55,524 nucleotides of DNA, taken from contig JANXRM010000477.1 in NCBI GenBank assembly GCA_025353015.1, positions 1-55,524 of the forward strand, written 5' to 3'. The stretch's first letter is position 1, and each line of letters starts with the position of its first letter. This DNA comes from Hyphomicrobiales bacterium (GTDB taxonomy: Bacteria; Pseudomonadota; Alphaproteobacteria; Rhizobiales; Hyphomicrobiaceae). Below the pieces are notes generated by a model. That model was not told the origin of the DNA, did no database searches, and saw only the letters and a list, made by a program, of their open reading frames with translations. Below, one piece after another: positions 35,815-44,495 of the stretch. Position numbers and translations under genes: made by a program.

Positions 35815-35842
35815 GGAGGGCACCGGGCAACAGAAGCCCTCC
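35815..35842 (+). terminator. Stem-loop at the 3' end of ssrA
   Basis: GGAGGGC-(14 nt)-GCCCTCC is a 7-bp GC-rich stem followed by ATTTC. It lies where the coding piece should end, so it is either a weak terminator or part of the processed 3' flank. Confidence 0.45.
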
Positions 35843-35950
35843 ATTTCATCCAGCCTCGATGGTTCATCGGGGCTGCCCGCTTGTAATCCGGGTGTGTGTA
35901 ATCTGGGTGCGTGTGATCTGGGAGTTGCGGGGCGAAGGGGTCGGGCCTAA

Positions 35951-36697
35951 ATGACGGCAGGGCAACACATTGACTATGAGGCTCTGCAGCAGGAGGCAAT
36001 GCGCAGCGTCGTGCGCGCCGTGCTGATCAAGGTTGCCGAAACCGGCCTCGTTGGCGATCATCATTTTTATATTGCGTTCAATACCCAGGCACCGGGCGCC
36101 AACATTTCGAAACGGCTGAAGGAAAAGTACCCGCACGAGATGACGATCGTGCTGCAGCACCGCTTTTGGGATCTGGAAGTCGGCGAAGAGCGTTTCGAGG
36201 TGAAGTTGACGTTTGATGGCATCCCCGAACGTCTCGTGGTGCCCTTCCAGGCCGTGAAAGTCTTCTACGACCCGAGCGTGCCGTATGGCCTGCAGTTTGA
36301 AGAATCCGAGCTGATGGCGGACCAGTCGCGCCGGTCGCCGGGAATGCGCCGCCCCGACGACGGGCTGGGCGATAGCGACACCGAAGGCCCCAATGGGCTC
36401 GACAACGCGCAGCGCCTCAACATGCGTCCAGGCAATGCTGACCGGAGCGACAAGCGCCGCCCGCCGCGCCGCCCCCGGACCGACAGGCCAGACGAATCGA
36501 GGCCAGTTACAGGACCGGTGGAAGTCAAACCGGCGGCCACCCGCATGGATGGCGATGCCAAGCCGACGCCGCTGCCGATACCGGCGTTGAGCCCGGCCGG
36601 CAAGCCGCAGTTGACCGAGGTGAAATCGGACGACCCGCCACGGGGGGATTCCGGCGGCGCCAAGGTGGTCGATCTCAGCAAATTCCGGAAGAAATAG
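35951..36697 (+). CDS. sspB: ClpXP adaptor SspB (alphaproteobacterial type)
   Basis: SspB binds the ssrA tag and delivers tagged proteins to ClpXP. The 248-aa protein has the N-terminal substrate-binding domain (residues 1 to about 120: IDYEALQQEAMRSVVRAVL, HHFYIAFNT, FDGIPERLVVPFQAVKVFYDP), a disordered Arg/Pro/Asp-rich linker, and the C-terminal ClpX-docking tail AKVVDLSKFRKK. The whole layout matches the alphaproteobacterial family. It is the next gene after ssrA (108 bp), so the tag and its reader are physically linked here. Confidence 0.95.
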   Translation: MTAGQHIDYEALQQEAMRSVVRAVLIKVAETGLVGDHHFYIAFNTQAPGANISKRLKEKYPHEMTIVLQHRFWDLEVGEERFEVKLTFDGIPERLVVPFQAVKVFYDPSVPYGLQFEESELMADQSRRSPGMRRPDDGLGDSDTEGPNGLDNAQRLNMRPGNADRSDKRRPPRRPRTDRPDESRPVTGPVEVKPAATRMDGDAKPTPLPIPALSPAGKPQLTEVKSDDPPRGDSGGAKVVDLSKFRKK

Positions 36698-36776
36698 GTA
36701 GCCGGCCGAGCCTGCGCCCTGCCCGCTGGCGGGCCAGACGCCCCGCTCGCGACAAACCCAGATCAAAGGACGTTCC

Positions 36777-37547
36777 ATGCAGCCGATCGGTTTGTTCAAA
36801 GGCGAGCGCGCGCTCGTCACGGGATCTGCCTCCAATATCGGCCGTGCCATCGCCGAGGCGCTGGCCAAAGAAGGCGCGGCAGTCATCCTGGCCGACGTCG
36901 ATCCCGCCCGTAATGCAGCAACGCTGGAAGCGGTGAAGGCGGCGGGCGGCCAGGGCACTGCCCTCGCGTGCGATCTCTCGACCAAGGACGGCTGGAAGGC
37001 GCTGGTCGACGAGCTTGGCGCTGAGCCTGTGGACATTTTCGTGCATTCTGCAGCACCTCCCCGCAAGGAGGTCGATCATGCCATGGATGTCAGCGAGGAT
37101 GTTTTCGACGGCATGCTCAACGTCAATCTGCGGTCCGGGTTCTTTTTGGCCCGGGAAATGGGCCGCCGGATGCAGAAGGGCAGCATCAAGGGCCGGATGC
37201 TGTTCATCACGTCGCTGCATGCGGAGACGCCACGCAACTTACCGCATTACTCCTCGGCCAAAGCCGGGCAGACGATGATCGTCAAGGAACTGGCGCGGGC
37301 CTTGGGGCCGTCGGGCATCCGCGTCAACGCCATGGCACCGGGCGCAATTCCCGGCGGCGGCTTCAACGCCGGCGCCTACGATTTCTCAGGCAAGATCCCG
37401 CTCGGCCGTCTCGGCAACGCCGAAGACCTGGCCGGGCCGGCCGTAGCGCTGCTGACCGACCGGTTCACCCGCTACGTCACGGGCACGACATTGGTGGTCG
37501 ATGGCGGTATTGCCCTTTTCAACTGGATCAAGCCGGTCGAAGGCTGA
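36777..37547 (+). CDS. Short-chain dehydrogenase/reductase (SDR)
   Basis: A 256-aa classical SDR: TGSASNIGRAIA is the TGxxxGxG dinucleotide motif, the DVDPA segment after the second strand suggests NAD(H) preference, HSAAP stands in for NNAG, the catalytic serine is in ITSLHAE, and YSSAK is the YxxxK motif. The reaction is reversible oxidation of a hydroxyl, possibly a 3-hydroxyacyl group or sugar; no substrate evidence is present. It has a good site (AAAGGACG) before ATG 36777. It precedes the PccA-like gene on the same strand with a 137-bp gap. Confidence 0.9.
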   Translation: MQPIGLFKGERALVTGSASNIGRAIAEALAKEGAAVILADVDPARNAATLEAVKAAGGQGTALACDLSTKDGWKALVDELGAEPVDIFVHSAAPPRKEVDHAMDVSEDVFDGMLNVNLRSGFFLAREMGRRMQKGSIKGRMLFITSLHAETPRNLPHYSSAKAGQTMIVKELARALGPSGIRVNAMAPGAIPGGGFNAGAYDFSGKIPLGRLGNAEDLAGPAVALLTDRFTRYVTGTTLVVDGGIALFNWIKPVEG

Positions 37548-37684
37548 AGTGGCGAGGCTTGAGGGGCCGACGGGTCAATCGGCTGACCTTGAAGGGTTTA
37601 CGTTATCTTGGCAGGCGGGTAGACCTCGGGTAGGGGTTTCCCGCCAAATTTTATGTGTTCGAGGGGCCAAGGGGCTTACGCTGG

Positions 37685-39703
37685 ATGTTCAAGAAGATCC
37701 TGATCGCCAATCGCGGCGAGATCGCCTGCCGTATCATCAAGACCGCCCGCAAGATGGGCATCAATACGGTGGCTGTCTATTCCGACGCCGACCGTGCGGC
37801 GCTCCACGTCCAGATGGCCGACGAGGCGGTCCACATCGGGCCGCCGGCAGCGTCCGAATCCTACCTCGTCATCGATAAGATCATCGCCGCCTGCAAAGCC
37901 ACAGGCGCGGAAGCCGTGCACCCGGGGTATGGATTTCTCTCTGAGCGGGAAGCGTTCCCCGTGGCGCTGGCCAAGGCTGGCATCGTGTTCATCGGCCCGA
38001 ACCCCAAGGCCATCGCGGCCATGGGTGACAAGATCGAATCCAAGAAGGCCGCTGCCCGCGCCAAAGTCTCGACTGTACCCGGTCATCTCGGTGAAATCGC
38101 CGACGCCAAGCAGGCGGTCATTATCGCGGGCGAAGTCGGCTATCCTGTGATGATCAAAGCGTCGGCGGGCGGTGGCGGCAAAGGCATGCGCGTCGCCTAT
38201 AACGCGGCCGAATGCGAGGAAGGGTTTGCCCTCGCCCGCTCCGAGGCCAAGTCCTCGTTCGGCGACGACCGCATCTTCATCGAGAAATTCATTGAAAATC
38301 CGCGCCATATCGAGATCCAGGTGCTGGGCGACAAACACGGCAACGTCGTCTATCTCGGCGAGCGCGAATGCTCGATCCAGCGCCGCAACCAGAAGGTGAT
38401 CGAGGAAGCGCCCTCGCCGCTCTTGGACGAGAAGACCCGGCGCGCCATGGGCGAGCAGGCGGTGGCGCTTTCCAAGGCCGTTGGCTACGACAGCGCCGGC
38501 ACTGTCGAATTCGTGGCGGGCCAGGATCGCTCGTTCTTCTTCCTGGAAATGAATACGCGCCTGCAGGTGGAACATCCGGTGACGGAGCTCATCACCGGCG
38601 TCGATCTCGTCGAGCAGATGATCCGCGTCGCGGCCGGCGAGAAACTGCCGTTCAAGCAGGCCGACATCAAGCTCAATGGCTGGGCGGTCGAGAGCCGCAT
38701 CTATGCCGAAGATCCCTACCGCAATTTCCTGCCCTCCATCGGTCGGTTGGTGAAATACCGGCCACCTCGCGAAGGCTCGGCCGGCGGTCTGACGGTGCGC
38801 AACGACACCGGCGTCACCGAAGGCGGCGAGATCTCGATGTTCTACGATCCGATGATCGCCAAGCTCGTCACGCACGCGCCGACGCGGGCAGAGGCCATCG
38901 CATTGCAAGCCGACGCGCTCGATGCGTTCCATATCGACGGCATCCAGCACAACATCCCGTTTCTGACCTCGGTGATGCAGCATCCGCGCTGGAAGAAGGG
39001 CGCGATTTCCACGGGCTTCATCAAGGAAGAGTATCCGGATGGGTTCATTGCCCGCCGGGCCGAAGGCGACGAGATCGATACGTTGGCAGCCGTCGCCGGG
39101 GTGATCGACCATCAGCACAACGTCCGCCGCCGGCACATCACGCAACAGATGAGCGGCGATGCTGTCCGTTTTGCCAAGCGCCGCGTCGTCAGGCTCGGCA
39201 AGGAAGAGCGCCGCCTGGATGTTTCAGGCGACGGCGGCGTGCCGTTCTATGTGACGTTTGCGGGCCAGGATGGGCAACGCGGCGAGACGATCGAGGTCGT
39301 ATCCACCTGGCAGCCGGGCGATCCTGTCTGGACGGGCAAGGTGGGCGACCGCGAGGTCTCGGTGCAAGTGAAGCCCATGCTCAACGGCGCGGCGCTGTCA
39401 TGGCGCGGCATCACCGTTCCCGCTCGCGTCTACACCGAGCGCGAGGCAGAACTGGCGGCGCTGATGCCGGAGAAGGCGGCGGCCGATACCTCGAAGCTAT
39501 TGCTCTGTCCGATGCCGGGTCTGGTCAAGTCGATCAGCGTTGCGGTCGGGCAAGCGGTCAAAGCCGGCGACACGCTGGCCGTGGTCGAGGCCATGAAAAT
39601 GGAGAACGTGCTGCGCGCCGAACGCGACGGCACCGTGCAGAAGATCAACGCCAAGGCCGGCGACAGTCTTGCGGTCGACGCGGTCATCATGGAGTTCGCG
39701 TAA
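37685..39703 (+). CDS. pccA: Acyl-CoA carboxylase biotin-carrying alpha subunit (PccA-like)
   Basis: A 672-aa subunit with a biotin carboxylase domain (residues 1 to about 450: KILIANRGEIACRIIKTAR, the ATP-grasp KASAGGGGKGMRV, MNTRLQVEHPVTE), a BT linker domain, and a C-terminal biotinyl domain with the biotinylated lysine in VVEAMKMENVLRAE. This layout is that of propionyl-CoA carboxylase alpha. The carboxyltransferase beta subunit is not in this window, and methylcrotonyl- or geranyl-CoA carboxylase remain possible. ATG 37685 is preferred to GTG 37655 because the domain begins MFKKILIANRGE. Confidence 0.92.
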   Translation: MFKKILIANRGEIACRIIKTARKMGINTVAVYSDADRAALHVQMADEAVHIGPPAASESYLVIDKIIAACKATGAEAVHPGYGFLSEREAFPVALAKAGIVFIGPNPKAIAAMGDKIESKKAAARAKVSTVPGHLGEIADAKQAVIIAGEVGYPVMIKASAGGGGKGMRVAYNAAECEEGFALARSEAKSSFGDDRIFIEKFIENPRHIEIQVLGDKHGNVVYLGERECSIQRRNQKVIEEAPSPLLDEKTRRAMGEQAVALSKAVGYDSAGTVEFVAGQDRSFFFLEMNTRLQVEHPVTELITGVDLVEQMIRVAAGEKLPFKQADIKLNGWAVESRIYAEDPYRNFLPSIGRLVKYRPPREGSAGGLTVRNDTGVTEGGEISMFYDPMIAKLVTHAPTRAEAIALQADALDAFHIDGIQHNIPFLTSVMQHPRWKKGAISTGFIKEEYPDGFIARRAEGDEIDTLAAVAGVIDHQHNVRRRHITQQMSGDAVRFAKRRVVRLGKEERRLDVSGDGGVPFYVTFAGQDGQRGETIEVVSTWQPGDPVWTGKVGDREVSVQVKPMLNGAALSWRGITVPARVYTEREAELAALMPEKAAADTSKLLLCPMPGLVKSISVAVGQAVKAGDTLAVVEAMKMENVLRAERDGTVQKINAKAGDSLAVDAVIMEFA

Positions 39704-39828
39704 GCCGGGCGCGGAGCGGGGAAACAGGAAGGGTATTTGTCCGGCTCTTGTCTGTCCGGACAGGTGGCGTATGCTCGGGGTTGAAGCCGTTGTTCGCAAC
39801 GAACTGCAGCCCTCGAGGAGATGCCCCG

Positions 39829-40902
39829 ATGAGTGAGAAAGCCCCCGCCAACAAGCGTTGGAAGCACCGTCCCGAGAATTCGACGTGGGGCGACTACGGG
39901 CCTGACGATCAGCTTGGCCGCTTGAACGAGATCACGGCTGAGAAAGTCCGCCAGGGCATCGCCGAGGTCAAAACCGGGCAGACATTCAACTTGTGCATGC
40001 CGCTCGATTATCCGGGTGGCGCAGTCCTCAATCCGCGCCGGCATCCGCCGCAGATCCGCCCGACGCTGCGCGGCGACAAGCCCAACTGGGGCTATCGCGC
40101 CGAGTGGGATCACCCTGGTATGACCGACGTCATCAACGACGACATGGTTTTGCTGCATCTGCAGTACTCGACACAGTGGGATACCCTCGCCCACGTCGGC
40201 GCGCTGTTCGATGCCGACGGCGACGGCAAGGCCGAGGCCGTTTTCTACAACGGCTATCGCCTTGGCCATGAGATCGTCGGCCCGACCGATCCGAAACAGG
40301 CCGGCGGCGTCCCCGGCACATTGGTTCCAGCCATCGGCACGTCAGCGGCCAATGCGCTCGGTGTCGAGAACATGGCTAACAAGTGCATCCAGGGCCGCGC
40401 CGTTATGGTCGATCTGGAAGCGCATTTCGGCAAGGCGAAGAAGGCCGTTGGCTACGACGACCTGATGCGCATTTTCGCCGCTGATGGCATCAAGATCCTG
40501 CCCGGCGATCTCATATGTTTCCGCACGGGCTTCGACGAGGTGATCTTCGATGGCAAGAAAAAGCCTGATGAGCACAAGCTGCATCACTCCTGCTGCGGTC
40601 TCGACGGCTCTGACCAGAAACTGCTGCAATGGGTGACGGAGTCGAAGTGCGCGGCGCTGATTTCAGACAACTACGCGGTGGAAGTCCACAACGCGCCGAT
40701 CAAACCGGGCCAGTGCGTGATGCTGCCATTGCACCAGCACGCGCTGTTCAAGACCGGCGTCAATCTCGGTGAGATCTGGCGGCTGTCGGAGCTCGCGAAC
40801 TGGCTACGCAAGAACAACCGCTCGAGCTTCCTGCTCACCGCGCCACCGCTGAACCTCCCCGGCGCAGTCGGCTCACCGGCAAATGCGATCGCGACGGTGT
40901 AA
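39829..40902 (+). CDS. Cyclase-family (kynurenine formamidase-like) hydrolase
   Basis: A 357-aa member of the cyclase superfamily (PF04199), which includes metal-dependent formamidases and isatin hydrolases. The usual HxGTHxDxPxH site is replaced by QYSTQWDTLAHVGALFD, the variant of the longer cyclase subgroup, and the C-terminal AALISDNYAVEVHNAP...PLHQHALFKTGVNLGEIW supplies further conserved His and Glu residues. The start ATG 39829 has GAGGAG about 8 nt upstream; the 844-aa ORF in the track runs through pccA out of frame. Its place between a carboxylase and an acyl-CoA synthetase suggests amide or ring cleavage feeding CoA metabolism. Confidence 0.85.
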   Translation: MSEKAPANKRWKHRPENSTWGDYGPDDQLGRLNEITAEKVRQGIAEVKTGQTFNLCMPLDYPGGAVLNPRRHPPQIRPTLRGDKPNWGYRAEWDHPGMTDVINDDMVLLHLQYSTQWDTLAHVGALFDADGDGKAEAVFYNGYRLGHEIVGPTDPKQAGGVPGTLVPAIGTSAANALGVENMANKCIQGRAVMVDLEAHFGKAKKAVGYDDLMRIFAADGIKILPGDLICFRTGFDEVIFDGKKKPDEHKLHHSCCGLDGSDQKLLQWVTESKCAALISDNYAVEVHNAPIKPGQCVMLPLHQHALFKTGVNLGEIWRLSELANWLRKNNRSSFLLTAPPLNLPGAVGSPANAIATV

Positions 40903-40970
40903 CCTAATTTCACCATCACGGGCTCTCCAATGAGGCGAAGCGAATACTCGTTGATCTCGGCCCAACAAAA

Positions 40971-41000
40971 ACGTCATCCCCGCGAAGGCGGGGAAGACGT
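40971..41000. repeat. Short REP-like hairpin
   Basis: ACGTCATCCCCGC-GAAG-GCGGGGAAGACGT is a palindrome of the very common GTCATCCCCGCGAAGGCGGGG type dispersed in proteobacterial intergenic DNA. It lies between the cyclase and acyl-CoA synthetase genes. It may also act as a weak terminator or mRNA stabiliser. Confidence 0.6.
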
Positions 41001-41048
41001 TGAATAGGACCGCAAGAGCAAAAAGATCAGACCGTGAAAGAAAGAACT

Positions 41049-43145
41049 ATGTCCACAACCTCCCTCGCATCTTTCCTCTCCCCGAAATCCGTCGCGATCA
41101 TTGGTGCCTCGAACGAGGTCAACAAGGTTGGCGGGCGGCCGCTGCATTACCTGCAGAGCTACGGCTTCAAGGGCAAGATTTTCCCGATCAATCCCAGTCG
41201 CAAAGAAGTGCAGGGATTGGCCGCGTTTCCAGATCTCGCGTCCTTGCCCGAGGTGCCAGAATTGGCCGTCGTCGTGGTGCCGGGAGACCTCGCGGTTGCG
41301 GCCGTCAAGGATTGCGCCAAGCGCGGGGTCAAGGCCGCGATCTGCATCACGTCGGGCTTCGGCGAAACCGGTGATCCCACAGGCGTTGCCAAGCAAAACG
41401 AGATGGTCGCGGCGGCGCGCGCCGGCGGTATGCGCATGGTCGGCCCGAATACGCAGGGCCTCGCCAACTTCGCCAACGGCTGCGTTGCGAGCTTTTCGAC
41501 GTTCTTCACCACCATCCGGCCGAAGGACGCGCCCATCGCCGTGGTCAGCCAATCCGGCGCCATGAGCGCGATCCCGATCGGCTTGTTGAACGAACGTGGG
41601 CTTGGTGCCCGCTATTCGCTAGCGACGGGCAACGATGCCGACGTCAACGTGCTTGAGATGGCGACGGCGGCGGTCAGCGATCCCGACATCAAGCTGTTGC
41701 TGCTCTATCTCGAAGGCATCCCGCGGCCCGATTTCCTGACGACACTGGCGGAAACCGCGCACAAGAACGGCGTTGCGATCGTGGCGCTCAAGTCCGGCCG
41801 CACGGACGCCGGTCAACGCGCGGCGCAGTCGCATACGGGGGCGCTGGCCAACGAGGATCGCGTCGTCGATGCGGCGTTGAAGCGGGTCGGCATCTGGCGC
41901 GTGCAGGATATCGCCGGCATGATCTCGGCGGCGGAATTGTACCTCAAGGGCTGGAAGCCCTCCGGCCGCCGTTTCGTGACGATTTCAGGCTCGGGTGCGA
42001 CCGGTGTCATGAGCGCGGACGCAGCGACCTTCGCCGGCCTCGAGGTCGTCAAGTTCGATCCAACCACACGCGCGCAACTGGATAAGATTTTGCCGAGCTT
42101 TGCCTCGGCGGCGAACCCAATTGATCTGACTGCGGCGTTGCTCTCGAACAACGGCCTGCTCGGGCAGATCCTTCCCGTCATCGCCACGGCCGACGCCGCG
42201 GATTTGTTCAAGGTGGACATGCCCGTCGGCGGGCCCGGATATGACATGCCGCAATTTGCCCGCGATATCGCAGGCTTCAGCAAAGCCACCGGCAAGCCGG
42301 TTGTGGTGGCGGGATGGCAGGGCGATATTCCGGCCACGTTCCGCGCCGAAGGCGTGCCCGTGTTCCCACTCGAAGCCGAGGCCATATCGGCGCTGGCGCA
42401 GTTCGTCGCGCACGATGAGTTGGTGACTGCAGCCAAGGCGCGCGCGATGCCGCAATGGAAGCCGCACGATGCGATCAGCGATGCCAAGAAAACCCGAACG
42501 CTGAACGAGGCGGAAAGCCTGGCACTGTTGAGCAAAGCCGGATTGAGTGTGGTGCCGCACCGGCTTTGCCGCTCGGCGCAGGACGCGGCGGCCGCCTGGC
42601 GCAATCTCGGTGGACCCGTGGTCGTCAAAGGTTGCTCGGCAGACCTGCCGCACAAATCCGAATACGGTCTCGTCCGCCTCGGTCTCGACGACGAGGACGC
42701 GATCGAGGCTGCCTACCGCGAGATGGAAGCGGCCATCGTCAAAGCGAAAGCCCGGTTCGACGGCGTCATCGTCGCGCGCATGGCGAAAGGTCGCCGCGAG
42801 ATGATGATCGGCGCGCATCGTGATGTGTTCTTCGGCCCGGTCGTCGTCGTTGGCGATGGCGGCAAGTACGTGGAGGCGATGCCCGATGTGGCGCTGCTGA
42901 TGCCGCCCTTTACACGCGAGGACGCGGTGCGGGGATTGAAACAATTGCGCTGTGTGCCGGTTCTTGGCGGTGTTCGCGGCGAGCCGCCGATGGATCAGGA
43001 TGCCATGGGCGAGGCGGCCGTGCGGGTGGCGGCGCTCATGGCGAAGGATCCGTCCATTCTGTCGATGGACATGAACCCGCTGATGCTGTTCGACGCCGGC
43101 AAAGGCTATTCCATCGTCGATGCGGTGATCGAAGTCGCGGCGTAG
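41049..43145 (+). CDS. ADP-forming-type acyl-CoA synthetase (acetate-CoA ligase family)
   Basis: A 698-aa fused alpha/beta NDP-forming acyl-CoA synthetase. The N-terminal CoA-binding domain begins PKSVAIIGASNEVNKVG, a succinyl-CoA-synthetase-like ligase domain follows (VVSQSGAMSAIP, SHTGALANEDRV with the likely phosphorylated His, ITISGSGATGVM-like segment) and an ATP-grasp domain forms the C-terminal third (LGGPVVVKGCSADLPHKSEYG, IVARMAKGRREMMIG). Reaction: acid + CoA + ATP to acyl-CoA + ADP + Pi, or the reverse. ATG 41049 is preferred to GTG 41034. The acid it activates is unknown; the upstream cyclase may supply it. Confidence 0.88.
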   Translation: MSTTSLASFLSPKSVAIIGASNEVNKVGGRPLHYLQSYGFKGKIFPINPSRKEVQGLAAFPDLASLPEVPELAVVVVPGDLAVAAVKDCAKRGVKAAICITSGFGETGDPTGVAKQNEMVAAARAGGMRMVGPNTQGLANFANGCVASFSTFFTTIRPKDAPIAVVSQSGAMSAIPIGLLNERGLGARYSLATGNDADVNVLEMATAAVSDPDIKLLLLYLEGIPRPDFLTTLAETAHKNGVAIVALKSGRTDAGQRAAQSHTGALANEDRVVDAALKRVGIWRVQDIAGMISAAELYLKGWKPSGRRFVTISGSGATGVMSADAATFAGLEVVKFDPTTRAQLDKILPSFASAANPIDLTAALLSNNGLLGQILPVIATADAADLFKVDMPVGGPGYDMPQFARDIAGFSKATGKPVVVAGWQGDIPATFRAEGVPVFPLEAEAISALAQFVAHDELVTAAKARAMPQWKPHDAISDAKKTRTLNEAESLALLSKAGLSVVPHRLCRSAQDAAAAWRNLGGPVVVKGCSADLPHKSEYGLVRLGLDDEDAIEAAYREMEAAIVKAKARFDGVIVARMAKGRREMMIGAHRDVFFGPVVVVGDGGKYVEAMPDVALLMPPFTREDAVRGLKQLRCVPVLGGVRGEPPMDQDAMGEAAVRVAALMAKDPSILSMDMNPLMLFDAGKGYSIVDAVIEVAA

Positions 43146-43336
43146 TTTTATCATGCGGCATGATGGTGCGGTGCCGGTGTGTCGCAATGCGACGCCCCGC
43201 CGCGAATGATTAACAACTGCCTGTGCGAGGCATCGTTTCTGGACGGATATGCAGTGTACGATATTTAAACGTTTGATTGTTAAAGTACCTCTCGATTGCG
43301 AACCAAATCTGCAGTTTTTCGGAGGTACTGAAGGTC

Positions 43337-43843
43337 ATGAGTACGGCAACAGCAGCTGAAAGCCATCTCGCAGTGTTTGCAGACGGGGTCGATCCGGAAG
43401 CAGGGCAACTCATTGGCGCATCGAATGCCGCGGCGCCGTTGGTGATCGGCTTGGTTCTCCCGATCCTGCTCTTCCTGCTCATCGATCCGCTGGCGCTGCT
43501 GCACGCGCCGTTCATCCTGTCGACAATCCTGTTGCCGATGCTGATGTTTTCCGTGGCCGTTTACGCCTACTGCGTTCTCAATCCCGGAAATGTGGTCGGC
43601 GTTGTCGCCGAACGGGGTGCGCGTGCGCTCATCATCGTGCAAGCCAACTTTTTTGCAACGCGACGCACCACGATCGAGCGCGACGAGATCGTCACCCTTC
43701 AAATGGGTCCTGCCCAAGACAAATATGGCGTGGTGGAACCAAGGGCGATCCTGGTCCTGCAATCGGGCCAGCAAATCGGTCTGCCCGTCGTGACCGCGGA
43801 CAGCGAAGTGCGTGCGCTAAAGTCGATCATTGGGCTCCAATGA
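43337..43843 (+). CDS. Small membrane protein, unknown function
   Basis: A 168-aa protein. After about 35 hydrophilic residues it has two strongly hydrophobic helices (about 38-56 and 64-86), then a soluble C-terminal part (VVAERGARALIIVQANFFATRRTTIERDEIVTLQMGP...) that looks beta-rich, as in PH-like membrane-anchored domains. I cannot name a family. ATG 43337 has AAGG 2-5 nt and GGAGG 12 nt upstream; the longer frame from 43277 is less likely. It converges with the DUF4337 gene across 32 bp. Confidence 0.55.
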   Translation: MSTATAAESHLAVFADGVDPEAGQLIGASNAAAPLVIGLVLPILLFLLIDPLALLHAPFILSTILLPMLMFSVAVYAYCVLNPGNVVGVVAERGARALIIVQANFFATRRTTIERDEIVTLQMGPAQDKYGVVEPRAILVLQSGQQIGLPVVTADSEVRALKSIIGLQ

Positions 43844-43875
43844 TCGCCATCGGAGCGGCGGGCGCGGACGGCCCG

Positions 43876-44466
43876 TCAGCCGAGAAGGGGTAGCTTCGCA
43901 AGCAACGTGAAACCGTTCAACATGAGCAATGAGCCCATGCTGGCCAGTGCGAAGCTGAAATAAAGAAGCATATTCGCTTCTGCAATCAATGCCACCGACG
44001 CTAGCACGATAGCAATCTGCAGAAGGGCTTGCGCCATATCGAAATAGGGGTCGCGGCGGAACGCGACTTCGCGTTCTTTACCGATCTCCTGGCCCTTGGC
44101 CCATAACTCGTCCAGGCCTTCGTTCTTCTCCTTGTCGCTGCTGAGCAAGGCAATCCGCGCCTTGTTGGCCTTGATCCGCTCCTCGATGGCGGCGCGGGAA
44201 TCCGCCGACAGCGAGGGTTGCGCCTTGAGGAACAATTCGAGGTCGGCAGTCGAGACGATGTAAAGCTCCCGGCGCGTATTTTTGGCCTGGAAGAAATTCC
44301 ACAGGTTCGTGGCGTCGATGTTGGCGCGGGTGGCGTCCTTCGTCGCATTGCCGCCGCCGAGCGTGCAGATCGCGAGCAGCGTTGCGAGGATGCCGACATA
44401 AATGCCGATCCAACGCGACCGGTGATCCTCGGCGCGCTTCGTCTCGGTGATTTCACTCATAGCCAT
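43876..44466 (-). CDS. DUF4337-type membrane protein
   Basis: A 196-aa protein with an N-terminal transmembrane helix (WIGIYVGILATLLAICTLGGG), a charged helical middle (NATKDATRANIDATNLWNFFQAKNTRRELYIVSTADLEL...), and two C-terminal hydrophobic helices. That pattern and the ATNLWNFFQAK segment are what I associate with DUF4337, whose function is unknown. The start ATG 44466 has GGAGA about 9 nt upstream. It lies 29 nt after gpmA on the same strand, so the two may share a transcript. Confidence 0.7.
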   Translation of the reverse strand: MAMSEITETKRAEDHRSRWIGIYVGILATLLAICTLGGGNATKDATRANIDATNLWNFFQAKNTRRELYIVSTADLELFLKAQPSLSADSRAAIEERIKANKARIALLSSDKEKNEGLDELWAKGQEIGKEREVAFRRDPYFDMAQALLQIAIVLASVALIAEANMLLYFSFALASMGSLLMLNGFTLLAKLPLLG

Positions 44467-44495
44467 CGTGTTGGTCTCCGCAGCGTTACAAGATG

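Larger units (their letters stand above)
35458..35842 (+). ncRNA. ssrA: Circularly permuted two-piece tmRNA (ssrA)
   Basis: tmRNA rescues stalled ribosomes and tags their products. In alphaproteobacteria the gene is permuted: the acceptor piece comes first. Here the acceptor piece is about 35458-35539 and ends AACTTTTCGGACCCGG...CCCGGCGCCTCCACCA, with encoded CCA at 35537-35539. A spacer follows (35540-35633), then the coding piece starting GGGGGCGAAATAGGATCGACG at 35634. The first seven bases GGGGGCG pair with CGCCTCC (35529-35535), and the third pair is G-U, the alanine-identity signal. The tag at 35718-35756 reads ANDNYAEAALAA then TAA. The 3' end is approximate; a stem GGAGGGC/GCCCTCC ends at 35842. 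sspB begins 108 bp downstream. Confidence 0.95.

Noticed and set aside
38368-40902. An 844-codon ORF suggesting a fusion of something to the cyclase
   Set aside because: The first two-thirds are pccA read in the wrong frame. The cyclase has its own start at 39829 with a GAGGAG site.
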